Positions 14,801 through 28,473 of a stretch of DNA of 64,000 nucleotides are shown piece by piece. Below the pieces are notes generated by a model. It saw only the letters and a list, made by a program, of their open reading frames with translations, searched no databases and was not told the DNA's origin. The DNA is from Anniella stebbinsi (Eukaryota; Chordata; Lepidosauria; Squamata; Anniellidae). The translations under genes and the position numbers were made by a program. Location: positions 91,358,609-91,422,608 of the forward strand of contig JARDYH010000003.1 of assembly GCA_029215795.1 (NCBI GenBank). Direction: 5' to 3'. Each line of letters begins with the position of its first letter. Position 1 is the stretch's first letter.

Positions 14801-15244
14801 CACATCACTGGCCATTGGAGTACCCCTATCCATGTTGGAACCACATAATTTATATTTATTTAAATATAATTACATAATTAAAATGATATGCACATAATTG
14901 TGCAGACACTCCTTTTCTGCCCTGTAGACTGCAAGCATATTGAACTGGACTGAACACTGGTGTAGATCCAGTGATACAGCTCTCATACTATGAAGATATA
15001 ACTATTCTTTCTTTCTTTTTTTCCCCTAGGCACACTTTCGCCATTATTTTCAGTTCTCCTTTGGATAGCTGTGGCCATCTGCACATCTCTGCTTTTCTTC
15101 TTCCCTAAACCTGTGGGCATTCGCCCATTCCTGGTGTCTGTAATGCTCAGGTCCATATATACTATTGGCCTTGGTCCTACACTCATCCTTCTTGGTGCTG
15201 CTAATGTAAGTACTTAAAAGCCCAGTTTAAATGGACTTGCAAAT

Positions 15245-15281
<37 letters not shown>

Positions 15282-18200
15282 GTAAAACAACAACAATGCC
15301 TTGCTATCTGTTTTTCCACATTCATCTGACACAGTTTAACAAACTGGAGCAGTAGCCTGTACAAATAATCTGCTTAATTTCAAGCTTCATTAACTCCAAT
15401 TTAAACCAAGGCAAGGGCACACACACTTGAGCCACATCCACATTCTAGGCCTGCTTTGTCCAGGCACTTACGTACACTCGTTGCTCTTCCATGATGAAAA
15501 ATCAGACCATAGACTTGGATCAGTTTCAGGATGAGGTGCTGGTAAAACCCTGAAATTAAGCTGTGATCTGTTTCTCTCTCTACTGGCTCATCTGGGATCC
15601 GTAGAGCTGCCTGACCGGTCATGAAGCTGCCTGGCTGAGAGGAAAGCCGCTCCAGTTGCCAGTACTGCTTCTGGTGCAGTCAAGATATGGCCCATGACTA
15701 TTGGAAATCAAAGTGACAACCAAGTTTCTCGGGGTGGGGGATTTGCCTCTGAGCCATTGTAAGGCCTTCTAAACTCCCATGTATGTTTGCAACCCGGAGA
15801 ACTGTTCTTTATCTTTAAAGAATTTGATAACATGGGAAATGAAGAAGCCATGGCTTTTCTTGCCCCTTTTCTTTCCAGTCCTTCCAGATGAGGGGAAAGG
15901 AGTGTGAAAGGACAGAGGAAAATCTGTCTGGAAAAGATTTGGTTGCTTTGTCCTTCACTAATGGTAGATTTAAAGTAGGCTGACCAAATAAAATCCAGGT
16001 CAGGGCTCATGTAACTTTAACAGTTGTAGAGAAAAGGGAATTTCAGCCAGTGTCATTTGTATGCAATTAGTTCTTGGTGAAATTCCCTCTTCATCACAAC
16101 AGTTAAAGGTGCATGCACTATATTAGAGTGACCATATACAAAAGAAGGCAGGGCCCCTGCAACTTTAATAGTTGTGATGAAGAGGGAATTTCACCAGGAA
16201 CTAATTGCATACAAATGACACTGGCTGAAATTCCCTTTTCTCTACAACTGTTAAAGTTACATGAGCCCTGACCTGGATTTTATCTGGTCACCCTAATTTA
16301 AAGCTAAGGGAGTCCATCTCCAGATTGTAACCTTTCCAACACAGTAGCATTTTTCCCCCCAGAGATTACCAGCAGTGTTTCAGTTTCTTGAGGAATTTTA
16401 GTTCCATGTCTAAGTTAAATAAGGAGCCTGAGCTCAATTAAGAACTGACAGAAATTGTTGTAGATCACAAGCTGAATATGAGCCAACAGTGTGATGTGCC
16501 TGCAAAAAAAGCAAATGCTATTTTGGGCTTCATTAATAGAAGTATAGTTTCCAAATTGCACAAGGTAATGGTTCCCCTCTATTTGGCAGTGGTTAGGCCT
16601 CATCTTGAGTACCGTGTCCAGTTCTAGGCACACACTTCAAGAAGGATGCAGACAAGCTGGAGGGGGTTCAGATGAGGGCAACGAAGATGATCAGGGGTCT
16701 GGAAACAAAGCCTTATGAGGAGAGACTGAAAGGATTGGGCATGTTTATTTTACTTGAAAGCTTGTCACACAGAAGAGTGCCTGGATCTCTTCTCAATCAT
16801 CCCAGAGTGCAGGACACGGAATAAATGGGCTCAAGTTACAGGAAGCCAGGTTCCGGCTGGACATCAGGAAAAACTTCCTGACTGTTAGAGCAATACGACA
16901 ATGGAACCAATTACCTAGGGAATTTGTGGGCTCTCCCACACTAGAGGCAATCAAGATGCAGCTGGACAGCCATCTGTCAGGTATGCTTTAATGTGGATTT
17001 CTGCATTGATCAGGGGGTTGGACTCGATGGCCTTATAGGCCCCTTCCAACTTTACTATTCTATGATTCTATAATTCTGCTCTCACAGGCAGTACTAAATG
17101 GAATCTGAGTCTGATCTTCTTTCATTTGACTGAATTCCCTATCTCTATAGCAAGGGTTTAGCTACGGACTTCCACCTAAGGTCAGGAAACAACATCATAA
17201 CATGGACTTACAGGGGCCACCTTTTGGACTCTGCTGATATGACTTGGGAGCAAATCTAAGAGAAAAGTGTTCATCGGCAACGTATTATGCCTTGGAACAA
17301 ATGAGCCTCTGAGATGGGGAATGGCGATCCCAGAATCACATGAGTAAACCGTGGAAGAGTATATTTAAATAACAATAGTATTATTATTATTATTGTTGTT
17401 GTTGTTGTTGTTATTGTTATTGTTATTATTATTTACACTTATATACCGCCCCATAGCCGAAGCTCTCTGGGCAGTTTACAAAAATTAAAAAGAAGACAAT
17501 ATACAAAATTTAAAACCATAAACATAAAACAGCTGTCATTAAAACACTTTAAAACATTTTAACTGTTAAGCCTGGCCACAATGTCAATCAAAACCTCAAC
17601 TTGAGCTGTTAAAATGCCTGGGAGAAAAGAAAAGTTTTGACCTGGCGCTGAAAAGATAACAGTGTTGGCGCCAGGCAGGCCTCATCGGGGAGATCATTCC
17701 ATAATTGAGGGGCCACCACAGAGAAGGCCCTCTCCCTTGTTGCCGTCCTCCGAGCTTCCCTCTGAGTAGGCATCCGGAGGAGGACCTTTGATGTTGAGCA
17801 TAATGTACGGGTAGGTTCATGTCAGTAAAGTTGTTCCATCAGGTATTGTGGTCCCAAACCGTGTAAAGCTTTATAGGTTAAAACCAGCACCTTGAATCGG
17901 GCTCGAAAACATACAGGCAGCCAATGCAAGCGGGCCAGAATCGGTCTTATATGTTCGAACCTTCTGGTCCCTGTTACCAATCTGGCCGCTGCATTCTGCA
18001 CAAGCTGCAGCTTCTGAACCGTCTTCAAAGGCAGCCCCACGTAGAGCACATTGCAGTAATCTAACTTGGAGGTTACCAGAGCATAGACAACTGAAGCCAG
18101 GTTATCCCTGTCCAGATGGGGCATAGCTGGGCCACCAGCTGAAGTTGGTAGAAGGCACTCCGTGGCACCGAGGCCACCTGAGCCTCAAGTGACAGAGATG

Positions 18201-21200
18201 GTTCTAGGAGAACCCCCAAGCTACGAACCTGCTCCTTCAGGGGGATTGCAACCCCATCCAGAACAGGTTGAACACCCTCCATCCAGTCAGAGGAACCCTC
18301 CACTAACAGCATCTCAGTCTTGTCTGGATTGAGTTTCAGTTTATTAGCTCTCATCCAATCCATTGTCGCAGCCAAGCACTGGTTCAACACATCCACAGCC
18401 TCACCTGATGAAGATGAAAAGGAGAAGTAGAGTTGCATGTCATCAGCGTACTGATAGTACGCTGATGAATAGTACAAAAGCTTCTTGTCATGTGATACTT
18501 TTTTTTCATCACAAATTGTGTGTGTGTGTGTTGTTAGTGATGTATGAACAACAATACAGAGCCGGTTCCAAATGCTATGTGGGATATCCATTCTTTAGTT
18601 GTCGTTTATCATGAAACAAATGTTAATGTTTTACTAGCTCCATAGACATATAACATATTATAACTGTGTACATTTTGTTGAGACATTAGGGAAATGATCA
18701 CTCCAAAGATATATTTCATGCTGACATTGTTTGCACTTTGGAACCAGGGAGATATTAATAATACAAAGGCACCAAAATGGAACTTATTACAGCCATAAGA
18801 CTAAGAAGAAATGTTGGCTTTTAAAGTTATATTGAGAGACCAAAAGAAACAAGCAAAATGCTGTTAAATATTCTGCATTTTACTGTCAACCTTCTAGTCC
18901 ACCATCTTGTTAACACCCATAACAAGGGGAATTAAATACATTATATTACATAAAATATTCCAGTTTAACCTGGCTGTGGATTGTAATCTGTATGCTGCCT
19001 TAATTCAAAAATCAGGCATTTGTTGTTATTCATATTCACATTGTCAATGTGATTCAGAAATCCTGCAGTAATAAATAATCTAGCAGTATAATAAATAAAC
19101 AGTAATAATAATTTACGAAGGCATGGTGTGTGTGGGTTTTCTCAATCTTACCCTCACAATAATGTTATGAAGTTGGTTGGCTTGAGAGATAATTTTGCTC
19201 AAGACGAGCCGGTGAGCTTCATGGATTTAAACCCAGTTCTCCACTACCCATGTTCTGATGCTCTGTTTACTATACCATCTCGGCTAAGTAGCAATGCCAG
19301 GATGTTCTTAGAAAAAGCAAAACAAGTCCAATTCATTTTATTATTTCCTTAATTTGTAACATTTATAACCACATCCTTTCTCAAGGAAGCTCAGAGCACC
19401 ATAATGGAAGTTTCTCAGGCTTTCTCCCACACGGGTACTCGGAAGGCCCAGATCTACGTAGCTTCACAACTAACTGCCTCCAGTACCAGTGATGTTTGCT
19501 TTACATGTTACAGCACAAACCACAGTGCAGCCCACTCTGCATAAAACCACAGTGTCCTTTATTCAAAACAGAGTATCGCATGATGGAGGGTAAACAGTTG
19601 AAAAGCACATATAAAGGCCTAACTGCACATTACGTTAACATTATGATGAGCAAACATGTCGTAGTTGGGTTTTTAAACTGAAATATTAGGGTGTGTGAAT
19701 ATGATTGTCACCACAGCATACAGGGAGGGGAGGTTTAAGCTTTCCCTCCCCAGCTGTGATCTTAGTAAAGATCTCTCTGTCTCTCTCTGTCTCTCTCTCT
19801 GCCGATATATAAGCACTTCACTTTCCTTGGAAGCAAACCTAGACATCTGCAAGCAGGAGACAGGGGCAAGAGGGATGGAATGCTGGTTAGGAAAGAGCAG
19901 CATTGGAAGAGGAGACTGAGATTGGCCCTAAACTACGCTCAGGAGGGACAGAGCATAGGCTTTGCAGCCAGAAAGTCCCAGGTTCAGTCCCCAGCAACTT
20001 TCCAGTTAAATGGATGAGCTAGCCTGTGATTGGGAAGACCAAGGCAGTCAAAGCAGAAAACACTGGGCTTGATGGCAGCTTCCTAAAAAGTCTCCCAGGG
20101 GCTGTCTAAATGCTCGTAAAGCCCAGGGGTGGGTGCACGGTGGTGCGGCGTCGATTATATGATGCTGCTGCAGTCGCGCATTTACCCTGGGGCTTTCTGC
20201 TGAAGCTGCAGAGAAAAAAGTTGGGGACTTACCTTGACTTTCTTCACTGGAGCAAGGCGAGGACATGCAAGACTCCGTGGTGGAGGCATGGCCGGGTGTG
20301 CCTGGTGGAAGGGACCTGCGCTTCCTCCTTGGCATCAGGATTACACAACGCCACCCCAGAGAAGGGAAGCGCAGTTTTTTTGAGGGACGCAGCACCAACC
20401 TGGCACTGTGAAAACACCCCCCCCCCCAGTTTCAACCAAGTAGGAGTAAATGGTGAACAAATTCTTACTAGCTGTGGTGACAATCATATTCACAAAGTGC
20501 TAACTCTAGGCAGGCAAGAGACCCAACACCTCCCATTTCCAGTGTTGTCTGCTGTAGCAGTAAGTTAGGCCTCTTTTTGCTATCTGTGCATTAGTTAGAA
20601 ACTGTTTTGATCAATATTCTGTACTGTTTAATAGTATATGCTAAAGAGAAATGGTTCAGGTTCTTAAAACATTGTGATTTTTGTCTGTGTTGCTCCCTAC
20701 ACAGCTTTGCAACAAGATTGTGTTTTTGGTGAGCTTCGTGGGGAATCGTGGCACATTTACCCGTGGCTACAGAGCTGTCATCATGGATATGGCGTTTCTC
20801 TACCACGTTGCCTATGTTCTTGTCTGCATGCTGGGCCTCTGTGTGCATGAATTCTTTTATAGCTTCCTGGTGAGTATATCTCTGGAGATGTTGTCAAAAT
20901 GGAATATACATCTGGTTATGAGCATGTCCTAAAAATCGTACCAAGTCTCAGCTTTTCAGCAGATAATGTCATTGGAGCAATATTCACGTTAGATCACAAT
21001 TCCTAATTTTCACATTATGCAACCACTTGTGGCAGGGAATGGCAGCTAATCCTGGCTTCCTTAAGTTTTTCCCTTTATTGCACATGTTTGCAAACATGGG
21101 TTGGTTACATTCACATGTTTCATTTTTAGGTGCACATCTTGGGTGGACATCTAAAGACCATAAATGAAGAGTCCCTTATTAGTTCGCACCATCCTTCCCC

Positions 21201-23318
21201 AACCTGGTGCCCTCCAGATGTTTGGCATACAGCTTCTAGAATTCCTGATCGTTGGCCATGTTGGCTGCAACTGGTGGGAGTTGAAATCCAAAACACCTGG
21301 AGGGCACTACATTGGGGAAGGCTGGGTGGGTTGCAGTGTAAAATTCCTTAGCAGTTTCACTGACATCAGTAAGACCATTCTGGATTTAAATAGATTATCA
21401 ATTGCAGCTTTACAGCTTGTATGTATAGATTTCAATACTCATGATGATGATAATGAATGGTAGTAATAGAGGTATTCTTCTTCTTGCTGTTGTGGTTTAA
21501 ATTTATATTCCATCTTAATTCAAACAAGAACAGAAAACAAGTCACACATTTGTACATTTCACAGAATGTACTTCCTTGCAGAACACACTAAGCAACTGGG
21601 GGCGGGGAAACAATCGTCAGTTGTATTGACTATCGTGTCGTCCGAATGCTGCCATAGTCAACTCAGCGCTGATCTTAATCTACACCACGGTTGATTATTT
21701 ATTACCATGTTGTGTGGGGAGTGCCCCCTAGATGAACAACTGTAAAGTTGATTATTACCCCACCATTGACTATCGTGTTGTCCGAATTCAGCCAATGTGT
21801 GTGCATTAAAAGCATCTCTGGATATTTTGAAATGAAGTCACCACAGTATTAGATCATAGAATTAGATCATATCACTCTGATCAGGAAAGAAGATGAAGCT
21901 GCAATCTGAGGCTGCCTATTTGGGGCATCGTTAATCATGGCAGAATAGGAAAAAGCGACCGTCCTAGGCAAGTCCAATTGAAATGAAGGGATGCTGTGCG
22001 AGAGCAGGGTAAGAGGCATCAAGAGGGCTTGGCCGGAAGACGTCCTGGTGAACTCTGCCACGTATTAGTGAGTGAGAGGAATGCCATTTTATATTACGAG
22101 AAGGAAAATTATGTTCTGGTAGTGAAACTTGCATTTGGCCACTCTGTTCTTGCCATAGCTTTATTTGTGATCAACTCTGTACGCTGCAAGGTAGAACTAA
22201 ATGAATTGTGGTCTACAAACAATGAAGAACAATTGTGTAATAATGGTGAAGAGATTGAATGAATGAATGAATGCTGGAGTTTCAATAGGATATGTGTGTG
22301 GCCACAGGTATAGTCATGATCCAAGGCACATTGCTTTAAGTATTGTCCTGAGCGTTGCTCTTGAGTCTGAGTCTGAATTCTGTCTATATGCCTAGACACT
22401 TCTCGGGGGGGGGGGGGGGGGGGAAGCTTCTCCACCGCTACCAATCTTCTCCTGTAATGTGCAGTTGCAGGGGAGTTTTGAGTGCACTCTCAGCCCACAT
22501 ACGGCAATGATATGACCCAGAAGACCTGGCCTGTATCCTGTGTGAACCCTAGAACATGCCCTCAGAATCCTTTGTCATGGAAAAACATTCAAGGGCAGAC
22601 AAGTCAGTTCCTGAAGATAGAAAGTTTGACAACCACTGCTGCAAACTAAGACATTTGAGAAATTACTAGTGACTTAACAAACTGATCCTGTGCGCCACTG
22701 TTTAAGAATAAGAGTACACGGGATCTGACCACTATTGCCCCTGTTAGCAGTTGATCCCAGAGCATTGCTAGTGTAACATCACCCATCACTGCTGTAGCAA
22801 TGGTTGTTGTTTTTTCCAGCCCTTGCTGGGACCTAATTGTGCCCCATAAAGGCAGTTATGTGGCTTTAGAGAGAGCACAAAGAAAGCAGGGCTTCATTTG
22901 GCCTTTTGTGCAGCCAAAGCAGCTATAGAGTCTCCATATCTAGTAGGTAGTGAGGGTGATGTTGTCCAGCTGCCTCCTTTGCCATGCATGGGTCAGACTG
23001 TAGCTACAGAAGTTCAACCTGTTGCTTTCATTACCATAGATCAGTGGTGGGGACCCTGTAGCTTTCGAGATGTTGGACTCCAGCTCCTGTCAGCCCCAGC
23101 CACTGGTCATGATTGATAGGAGTTGTAGACCAACAACATCTGGAGGAGCCCCCCCCCCCCCGCCATTGATAGAGCTGCCTGCTTTTGTTTGCCTGCCCCT
23201 ACATTTCAAGCATCAATGATACATGGGGTGGTCACTTACGCATGGCCATAAAAGAGGAAATGCGTCACCAAAAAGAGTGCAAAAGAGAGTTCAGCTTTGC
23301 ATAAAATGTGCATGCATT

Positions 23319-23349
<31 letters not shown>

Positions 23350-24811
23350 TCTCATTTAGAAATAATTGATATAATTTAAATTGAATACGTTACATCTCGC
23401 CAAGACTCTGGGCAGGAGACCTGTGTCACTGCTCAGTCTGGCTTTCAGGTACTCACTATGGATGGCCAGCTTCAAGACCTCTGATGGTTCTCCCTTTGTA
23501 GGGTTCGGGGCATCAAATAGAGGATTGTCCTCTGAAAAGGCTTCCCTAATGATTCATTCATAATATTGAAATTGTAAATATCCCCTAGTTATTACACAAT
23601 TGGGTATTACATTATTAAAATGCTTGTTCACTTTTTTTTTTCCTGAAGGGTGCCTAGGACAGCTTCTTCTTTGACTTGCTTGATCCAGTCCAATTTTATG
23701 CTATGCTCATTTGCAGTCAAAAGATGTTCCAGAACCTTCTGAAAAGCCTCAAACCACTTGAGATTTGCTTTTTTCTTTAGAGCTCGTGAGATGTTAACAT
23801 GCACACTTCAGAGCAAGGCTATTTATACATATAATGGGATAGAATTGCTCAATACCTCAACTCTTTTCTCCTACAAGCTTTAGGGAAACAACTCTCTTCC
23901 CAAATGAGCTTTTTAAATGGGCTTCTCATTGCCCGTTTCTAGTTCTTCTGTTTAATAAAATGTTATATTTTGTTTTCAGATCTAAGGCACTTTCACACAA
24001 GAGGGTTCCTCCCCCCCGGCCAGGTCTTGCATGTGCTCATTTATTGTGGTTAAGAATGATAAGCCACAGGACATACCAATAGGGTGACCATATTTTAGAA
24101 ATCAAAAAGGAGGACAACATGGCTACCAAGGGGGCATTCCCACCAACATGTCTGCCCCCAGGGGGCGTGTCCAGCACCTGGGGGGGCACCTCAACATAGC
24201 CTTGGTCACATATCTGATTTTACAGCACACAATTAAGACAAATCTGTTCTACATAACATCTTAATGTTAAAATCACTGAAATAAAGAACAACGTATCTGA
24301 CATTAATTTCACTTACTCCTACTTTTGTAGCTTTTGCTGAACTTTGAAGCTTTTGCTGTACTCTGTGATACATCCTCCCCTTCTCTCAAATATCTTTTCT
24401 GACTGTATCCTCACTCTGCTGCAAACTGCTGCTGCTTTTAATAGGGCTTGCTGCCAGCTGGCTGGCTTTTTCATTTTTAAATTTCATTTTTTTTAACCTT
24501 GTGTATGATTGTTACAAGTTTCTCTACTCTAACTTTAGGGTGGGTATTATGGGCGGCAGATACTACTTCATCCATTCACACTTCTCACTTATATACATTA
24601 ACTTCTCAAGGCTTGCGCGTTGACACCACTTCTCACATACAGATTTTGAACTCCTGTCTACTTCCTGCACAAACATGCGACTCTGAAACCCTCTTTCTAA
24701 TGCCCTGTGTTGCCTGCCAGCACCATAGGTCTAAGTTACAACAGGTGTCTCTGGGTTGTCTGTGCAGCCCCTGTTGTCTCTCTCTCTCTAAGTCATTGCA
24801 GCCTCAAACAA

Positions 24812-24849
<38 letters not shown>

Positions 24850-27522
24850 AAAGTCTCCCGATGGTCCAGCCAGGCCGCACACTTGTGGCAAGGGTTATTG
24901 CTTATTGTTTGGTCATGTCTGGTGACTCTTACTTTAAAAAACTCTGCCACCAGCTGCCTCCACCTCCTCTCCTCCTGCATACCTGCTCAACTCTGATGCA
25001 CTCTTAAAACACTCTGGTTGGCAAGCCAGCCTCTTAGAGCCAAGCTACAGGTGAATCTGGGTTGCCTTCAGCCTCTCTCTGCCTTATGCCAGTCAGCCGA
25101 CATCTCCAGCTTCCAGACTCAAACAATCCCCCGCTCTCTTTCTGCGAAAGTCTCCCAACAGTCCAGCCAGGCTGTGCACTTGTACCCTTTGGCTGGGGGT
25201 AGGGTGCCAGCTTATAGCTTGGTCACATCTGGTGACTCTTGTTTTTTTAAAAAACTCCACTGCCAGCCACCTCTGTTTGAACCAACACTAGACTCTGAGA
25301 TGCTCTTAAAAGGCTCTGTGTGGCACACCATCCTCTCAGGGCTAAGCTGCAGCCGTCTCTGAGTTGTAACTCTTGTCTGAAACTGATGTCAGTCAAAGCT
25401 TCCAACCAGCCAACACCTGCACCAACACTTGATTCTGAGATGCTCTTGAAAGGCTCAGTGTGGTATGCCAGCCTCTCAGGGTTCAGATACAGCTATCTTT
25501 GAGTTGTGTCTTCAGTCTAACTCAATCTCTAAGAGATATGCCAGCCAGCCCAAGCCACAAATTTATTTATTTTTCTCCGACACACACTTCAAACGTTCTA
25601 CATTGCATGCCAGCATTGCAGATAGAGCCTAGCTCACAAGTGAACTAAGTGAAATGGAAAGGAAGGGGTAGCAAAGCAAAGCAACAACATGCCAGGTTCC
25701 AACATCCGCAAAGATGAGAGCCTCTCTCTTGGCTGACACCTCACTATTGGTCGTGAGAGTTTTTCTCTAAGGATGACACGTCATCACCCATGAAGTGGAA
25801 CTCTGAGAAAAAAGTCTCTGGCCTGTTCTGTTTTGCCCTGTGGGCTGCTTTGACTGACCTCTCCTTTCCCACATTTTGATCTGTGGACGCCTCGCCTCTG
25901 CTGAGCTCCAGGTGCCTGACTGCCCACCAAATCAGCAGCAGGAAAGGTGCTCTGCTTGCCCAGCACTTCTTAGCTAAAATCTTGAGATTCCATTGATGCC
26001 AAAGGCTGAAAATTCTCAAGGTGCAATACCCTAAGTATGAGGTTTGACAACCTGAGTTTGAAGGATATGGCTCCAGCAGTTTTTTAAAAAAATAATTTTA
26101 AAATCTCACAAATTTCCTAAAAATCTGCTTCAAACTTGGCAGGGAGATCTATCATGGAGCCAGGATTCATTTCTTTATCTTTAAAAATGACAGTTTTTAA
26201 AAAAATATATTTTAAGACCTCAAACTTTTAAAAAATCCCTAAAAATCAGCGGATGAATAGATTTGCTTCAAACATGGCAATGCTAAATTTCATCTATTTA
26301 CCTTTAAAAATGACCGTTTTTAAAAATATATATTTTTAAAATGCCAACTTTATTCCTAAAAATCAACGGATGAATGGATATGCTTCAAATTTGGCATGGC
26401 TAAAGCCCTTCCTTATAACTGTCATGGTGCCAAGTTTCGTCTCTTTATCTTTAAAAATGGCAGAGCTGTAAGCGTTTTTGTTAATTCTCATTAAAGTAGA
26501 GCTGTTCTTTGGCTGGGAAGGATGGGAAAAATCTGAATTTTTTGTCAAATTTCATAATTTCCCCCCCTTCCTGGATTTGTTACCAAAAATCTGGACAAAT
26601 CTGGTTTTTTTCTGTCATATGGTCACCCTACGTTCCAACCATTAGGGTTAAAATCTTTAAAGTAACAGGGCCTGAATTTCTGAAGACTGTAACATAATTT
26701 CATGGCCATCACGAGTTGCTGGAAATTGTAGGGCTTTTTTCTGTCTAAACATGCATAGGATTGCACCTTAAGAAGATGCTTGGTGGGCTGTATTTTACAT
26801 TTCAATATTGAGATTCTGCAAATCCCTATTAACAGCAAAAAACAACAACAACAACAACAAAAATATTCCTAGAGCACTTAGATTAGGGTGGGTATAGACA
26901 GTGACTCTGCATGCCAACAGGAAATGATTCATTCATGTTTCAGTAACTGTAAATATCCTGGAGTCATCTACGCAATCTCTGTATTGTGGAAATATTCAAA
27001 TTCCCTATTTTTTGTTCCTCATTAGACATCTCTTAATATAACATATCATCATCATTTTTAAAACCTTGTATACTTAAGATCACTGTGACTCCTAATGGAT
27101 TTGTCGGCCTTCTTCCTGCCATTTTATAATGACATTGTTGTAGAGATTGAAATGGAACCTGGTCTATATTATTTTACTTAATGAACCAGGGCTTTCTAAG
27201 AGTCAAACCAAATGTTAATTTTAAGACATTTTCCTTACTCAGATTTACTCGCTTTCCTCTTCCCTCTTCCTCCTTACTCAGATTTACTCGCTTTCCTCTT
27301 CCCTCTTCCTCCTCATCTTTTTTTCCTTTTGTATCTATTTAATTTTCGTGAACTGCCCAGAGAGCTTCAGCTATTGAGCAGTATTGAAATGAAATGAAAT
27401 AAATAAATAATATTAGATCATAAGCCTGTGGTCAGTTGCTGCCATATATTTTAATCTCTGTATAGCACTTAGAAAAGTATAGGTGCATTATAAGTGAATA
27501 TAATAGTCATAGTTATTATTAC

Positions 27523-27558
<36 letters not shown>

Positions 27559-28438
27559 ACTGCCAGTGCTTCATAGCAGCAATTTCTGTGAACATAGTTA
27601 CACATTTCTCATCTGCTGTATTCAAATGACTAGGAACTTATCAAGTCAGATGCAACTTCCTCCATGTGGTCTGTCACTAGAGACGTTCAGGTTGCTTTAC
27701 ATGGGCCAAATTGGCAAGAGCCTGTGTAAACCTTCAGTTTTATTTTAATGTGTGAAAATGATAGGCCTTGTATTTTCAGGCATCAATGGACACCACTCAC
27801 TGAAATTAATGTGTTGCTTGTTCCTTTAATGTAGTACAGGCCTCTTAGGCCTCCACAGTGCCCTGGCTGAACTGAGAGTGCACCATAGGACACACACAAG
27901 AGACTTATGTGGCTGCACATTGGTGGGGAAGATATGTATTGGCTGCCAGCTGGTATGCAGAAGCTTGTCCACCATTAATCCCCTTCCCACTGAGAAACCT
28001 CTGATAAGCTTCCAAGGAACCTCAGGATTCCCCAGACCACTGTTTGAAAATAACCACGCACGCCAAGACGTTTATTGAATTCAGGCAGCAATCTTGAGAA
28101 CAAGCTATATGTTCCATTATGTTGACCTCTTTCCTTTTTGTGTATTATTTTCTCCTAGTTATTTGACTTGGTGTATAGAGAGGAGACTTTATTGAATGTC
28201 ATTAAAAGTGTTACACGGAATGGGCGCTCCATTATCCTGACTGCAGTACTAGCTCTCATCCTTGTCTATCTCTTCTCCATTGTCGGGTTCTTGTTCTTGA
28301 AAGATGACTTCATTATGGAGGTGGAAAGACTGAAAAACAAAACACCTATTGCAGGTATTGCTCCTACCTCCAAAGCATATTGCCATGGATGCCATTAAGT
28401 CCAAATTAGAACTTCCACAGCTCCAGTGAGAACAAAAC

Positions 28439-28473
<35 letters not shown>

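Larger units (their letters stand above)
8196..15029 (+). other. ITPR2: ITPR2 intron 3 of window
   Basis: The intron is 6834 nt. It contains a hAT-like fragment (8363-8706), a G-depleted tract (9121-9255), a long purine tract (11727-11804), a MIR-like piece (12760-12880), CR1-type sequence (13130-13425), a squamate-type dispersed piece at about 14225-14300 and an L2 tail (14622-14775). Open frames of 193 codons (9965-10546, minus strand) and 162 codons (8574-9062, minus strand) have no recognisable domain. Confidence 0.8.
15206..20704 (+). other. ITPR2: ITPR2 intron 4 of window
   Basis: The intron is 5499 nt. In order it holds (GT)n at 15248-15282, a fold-back hAT element (15976-16295), a CR1 3' end (about 16435-17080), a minus-strand L2 LINE piece (17375-18470), a MIR-like repeat (about 19085-19275) and a tRNA-derived SINE (about 19945-20090). 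The remainder is AT-rich unique sequence. Confidence 0.8.
24080..26630. mobile_element. Large non-autonomous hAT-like element, 2.55 kb
   Basis: TAGGGTGACCATAT begins at 24080 and its exact reverse complement ATATGGTCACCCTA ends at 26630. The flanks CATACCAA and CGTTCCAA match at 6 of 8 positions, consistent with an old 8-bp duplication. The ends are those of the 313-320 bp fold-back copies, but the interior is different: a tandem array at 24640-25560 and another at 26080-26480. No transposase frame was recognised. Confidence 0.65.
20870..28158 (+). other. ITPR2: ITPR2 intron 5 of window
   Basis: The intron is 7289 nt. It contains two fold-back MITEs (21191-21324, 23042-23162), a MITE copy (about 21570-21795), poly-G (about 22405-22423), (TA)n (23322-23349), the 2.55 kb hAT-like element (24080-26630), a perfect 39-bp tandem duplication (27235-27312), an L2 tail (27338-27412) and (TTA)n (about 27514-27556). 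Confidence 0.8.

Noticed and set aside
15976..16295. Mariner/Tc1 assignment for the TAGGGTGACCA elements, with TA as target site
   Set aside because: All three copies show perfect 8-bp duplications outside the TA, which fits hAT and not mariner.
18073..18591. Reverse-transcriptase-like protein considered as a host gene
   Set aside because: The YADD motif, the frame breaks and the dispersed 3' end identify it as a truncated L2-type LINE.
19945..20090. tRNA gene
   Set aside because: The B-box-like part is present but no cloverleaf can be drawn, and a second diverged member exists at 38275, as expected for a SINE.
23042..23162. ZNF143-type promoter sites in the fold-back MITE arms
   Set aside because: The words are only loosely similar and recur in every copy of the family, so they are better explained as repeat sequence.
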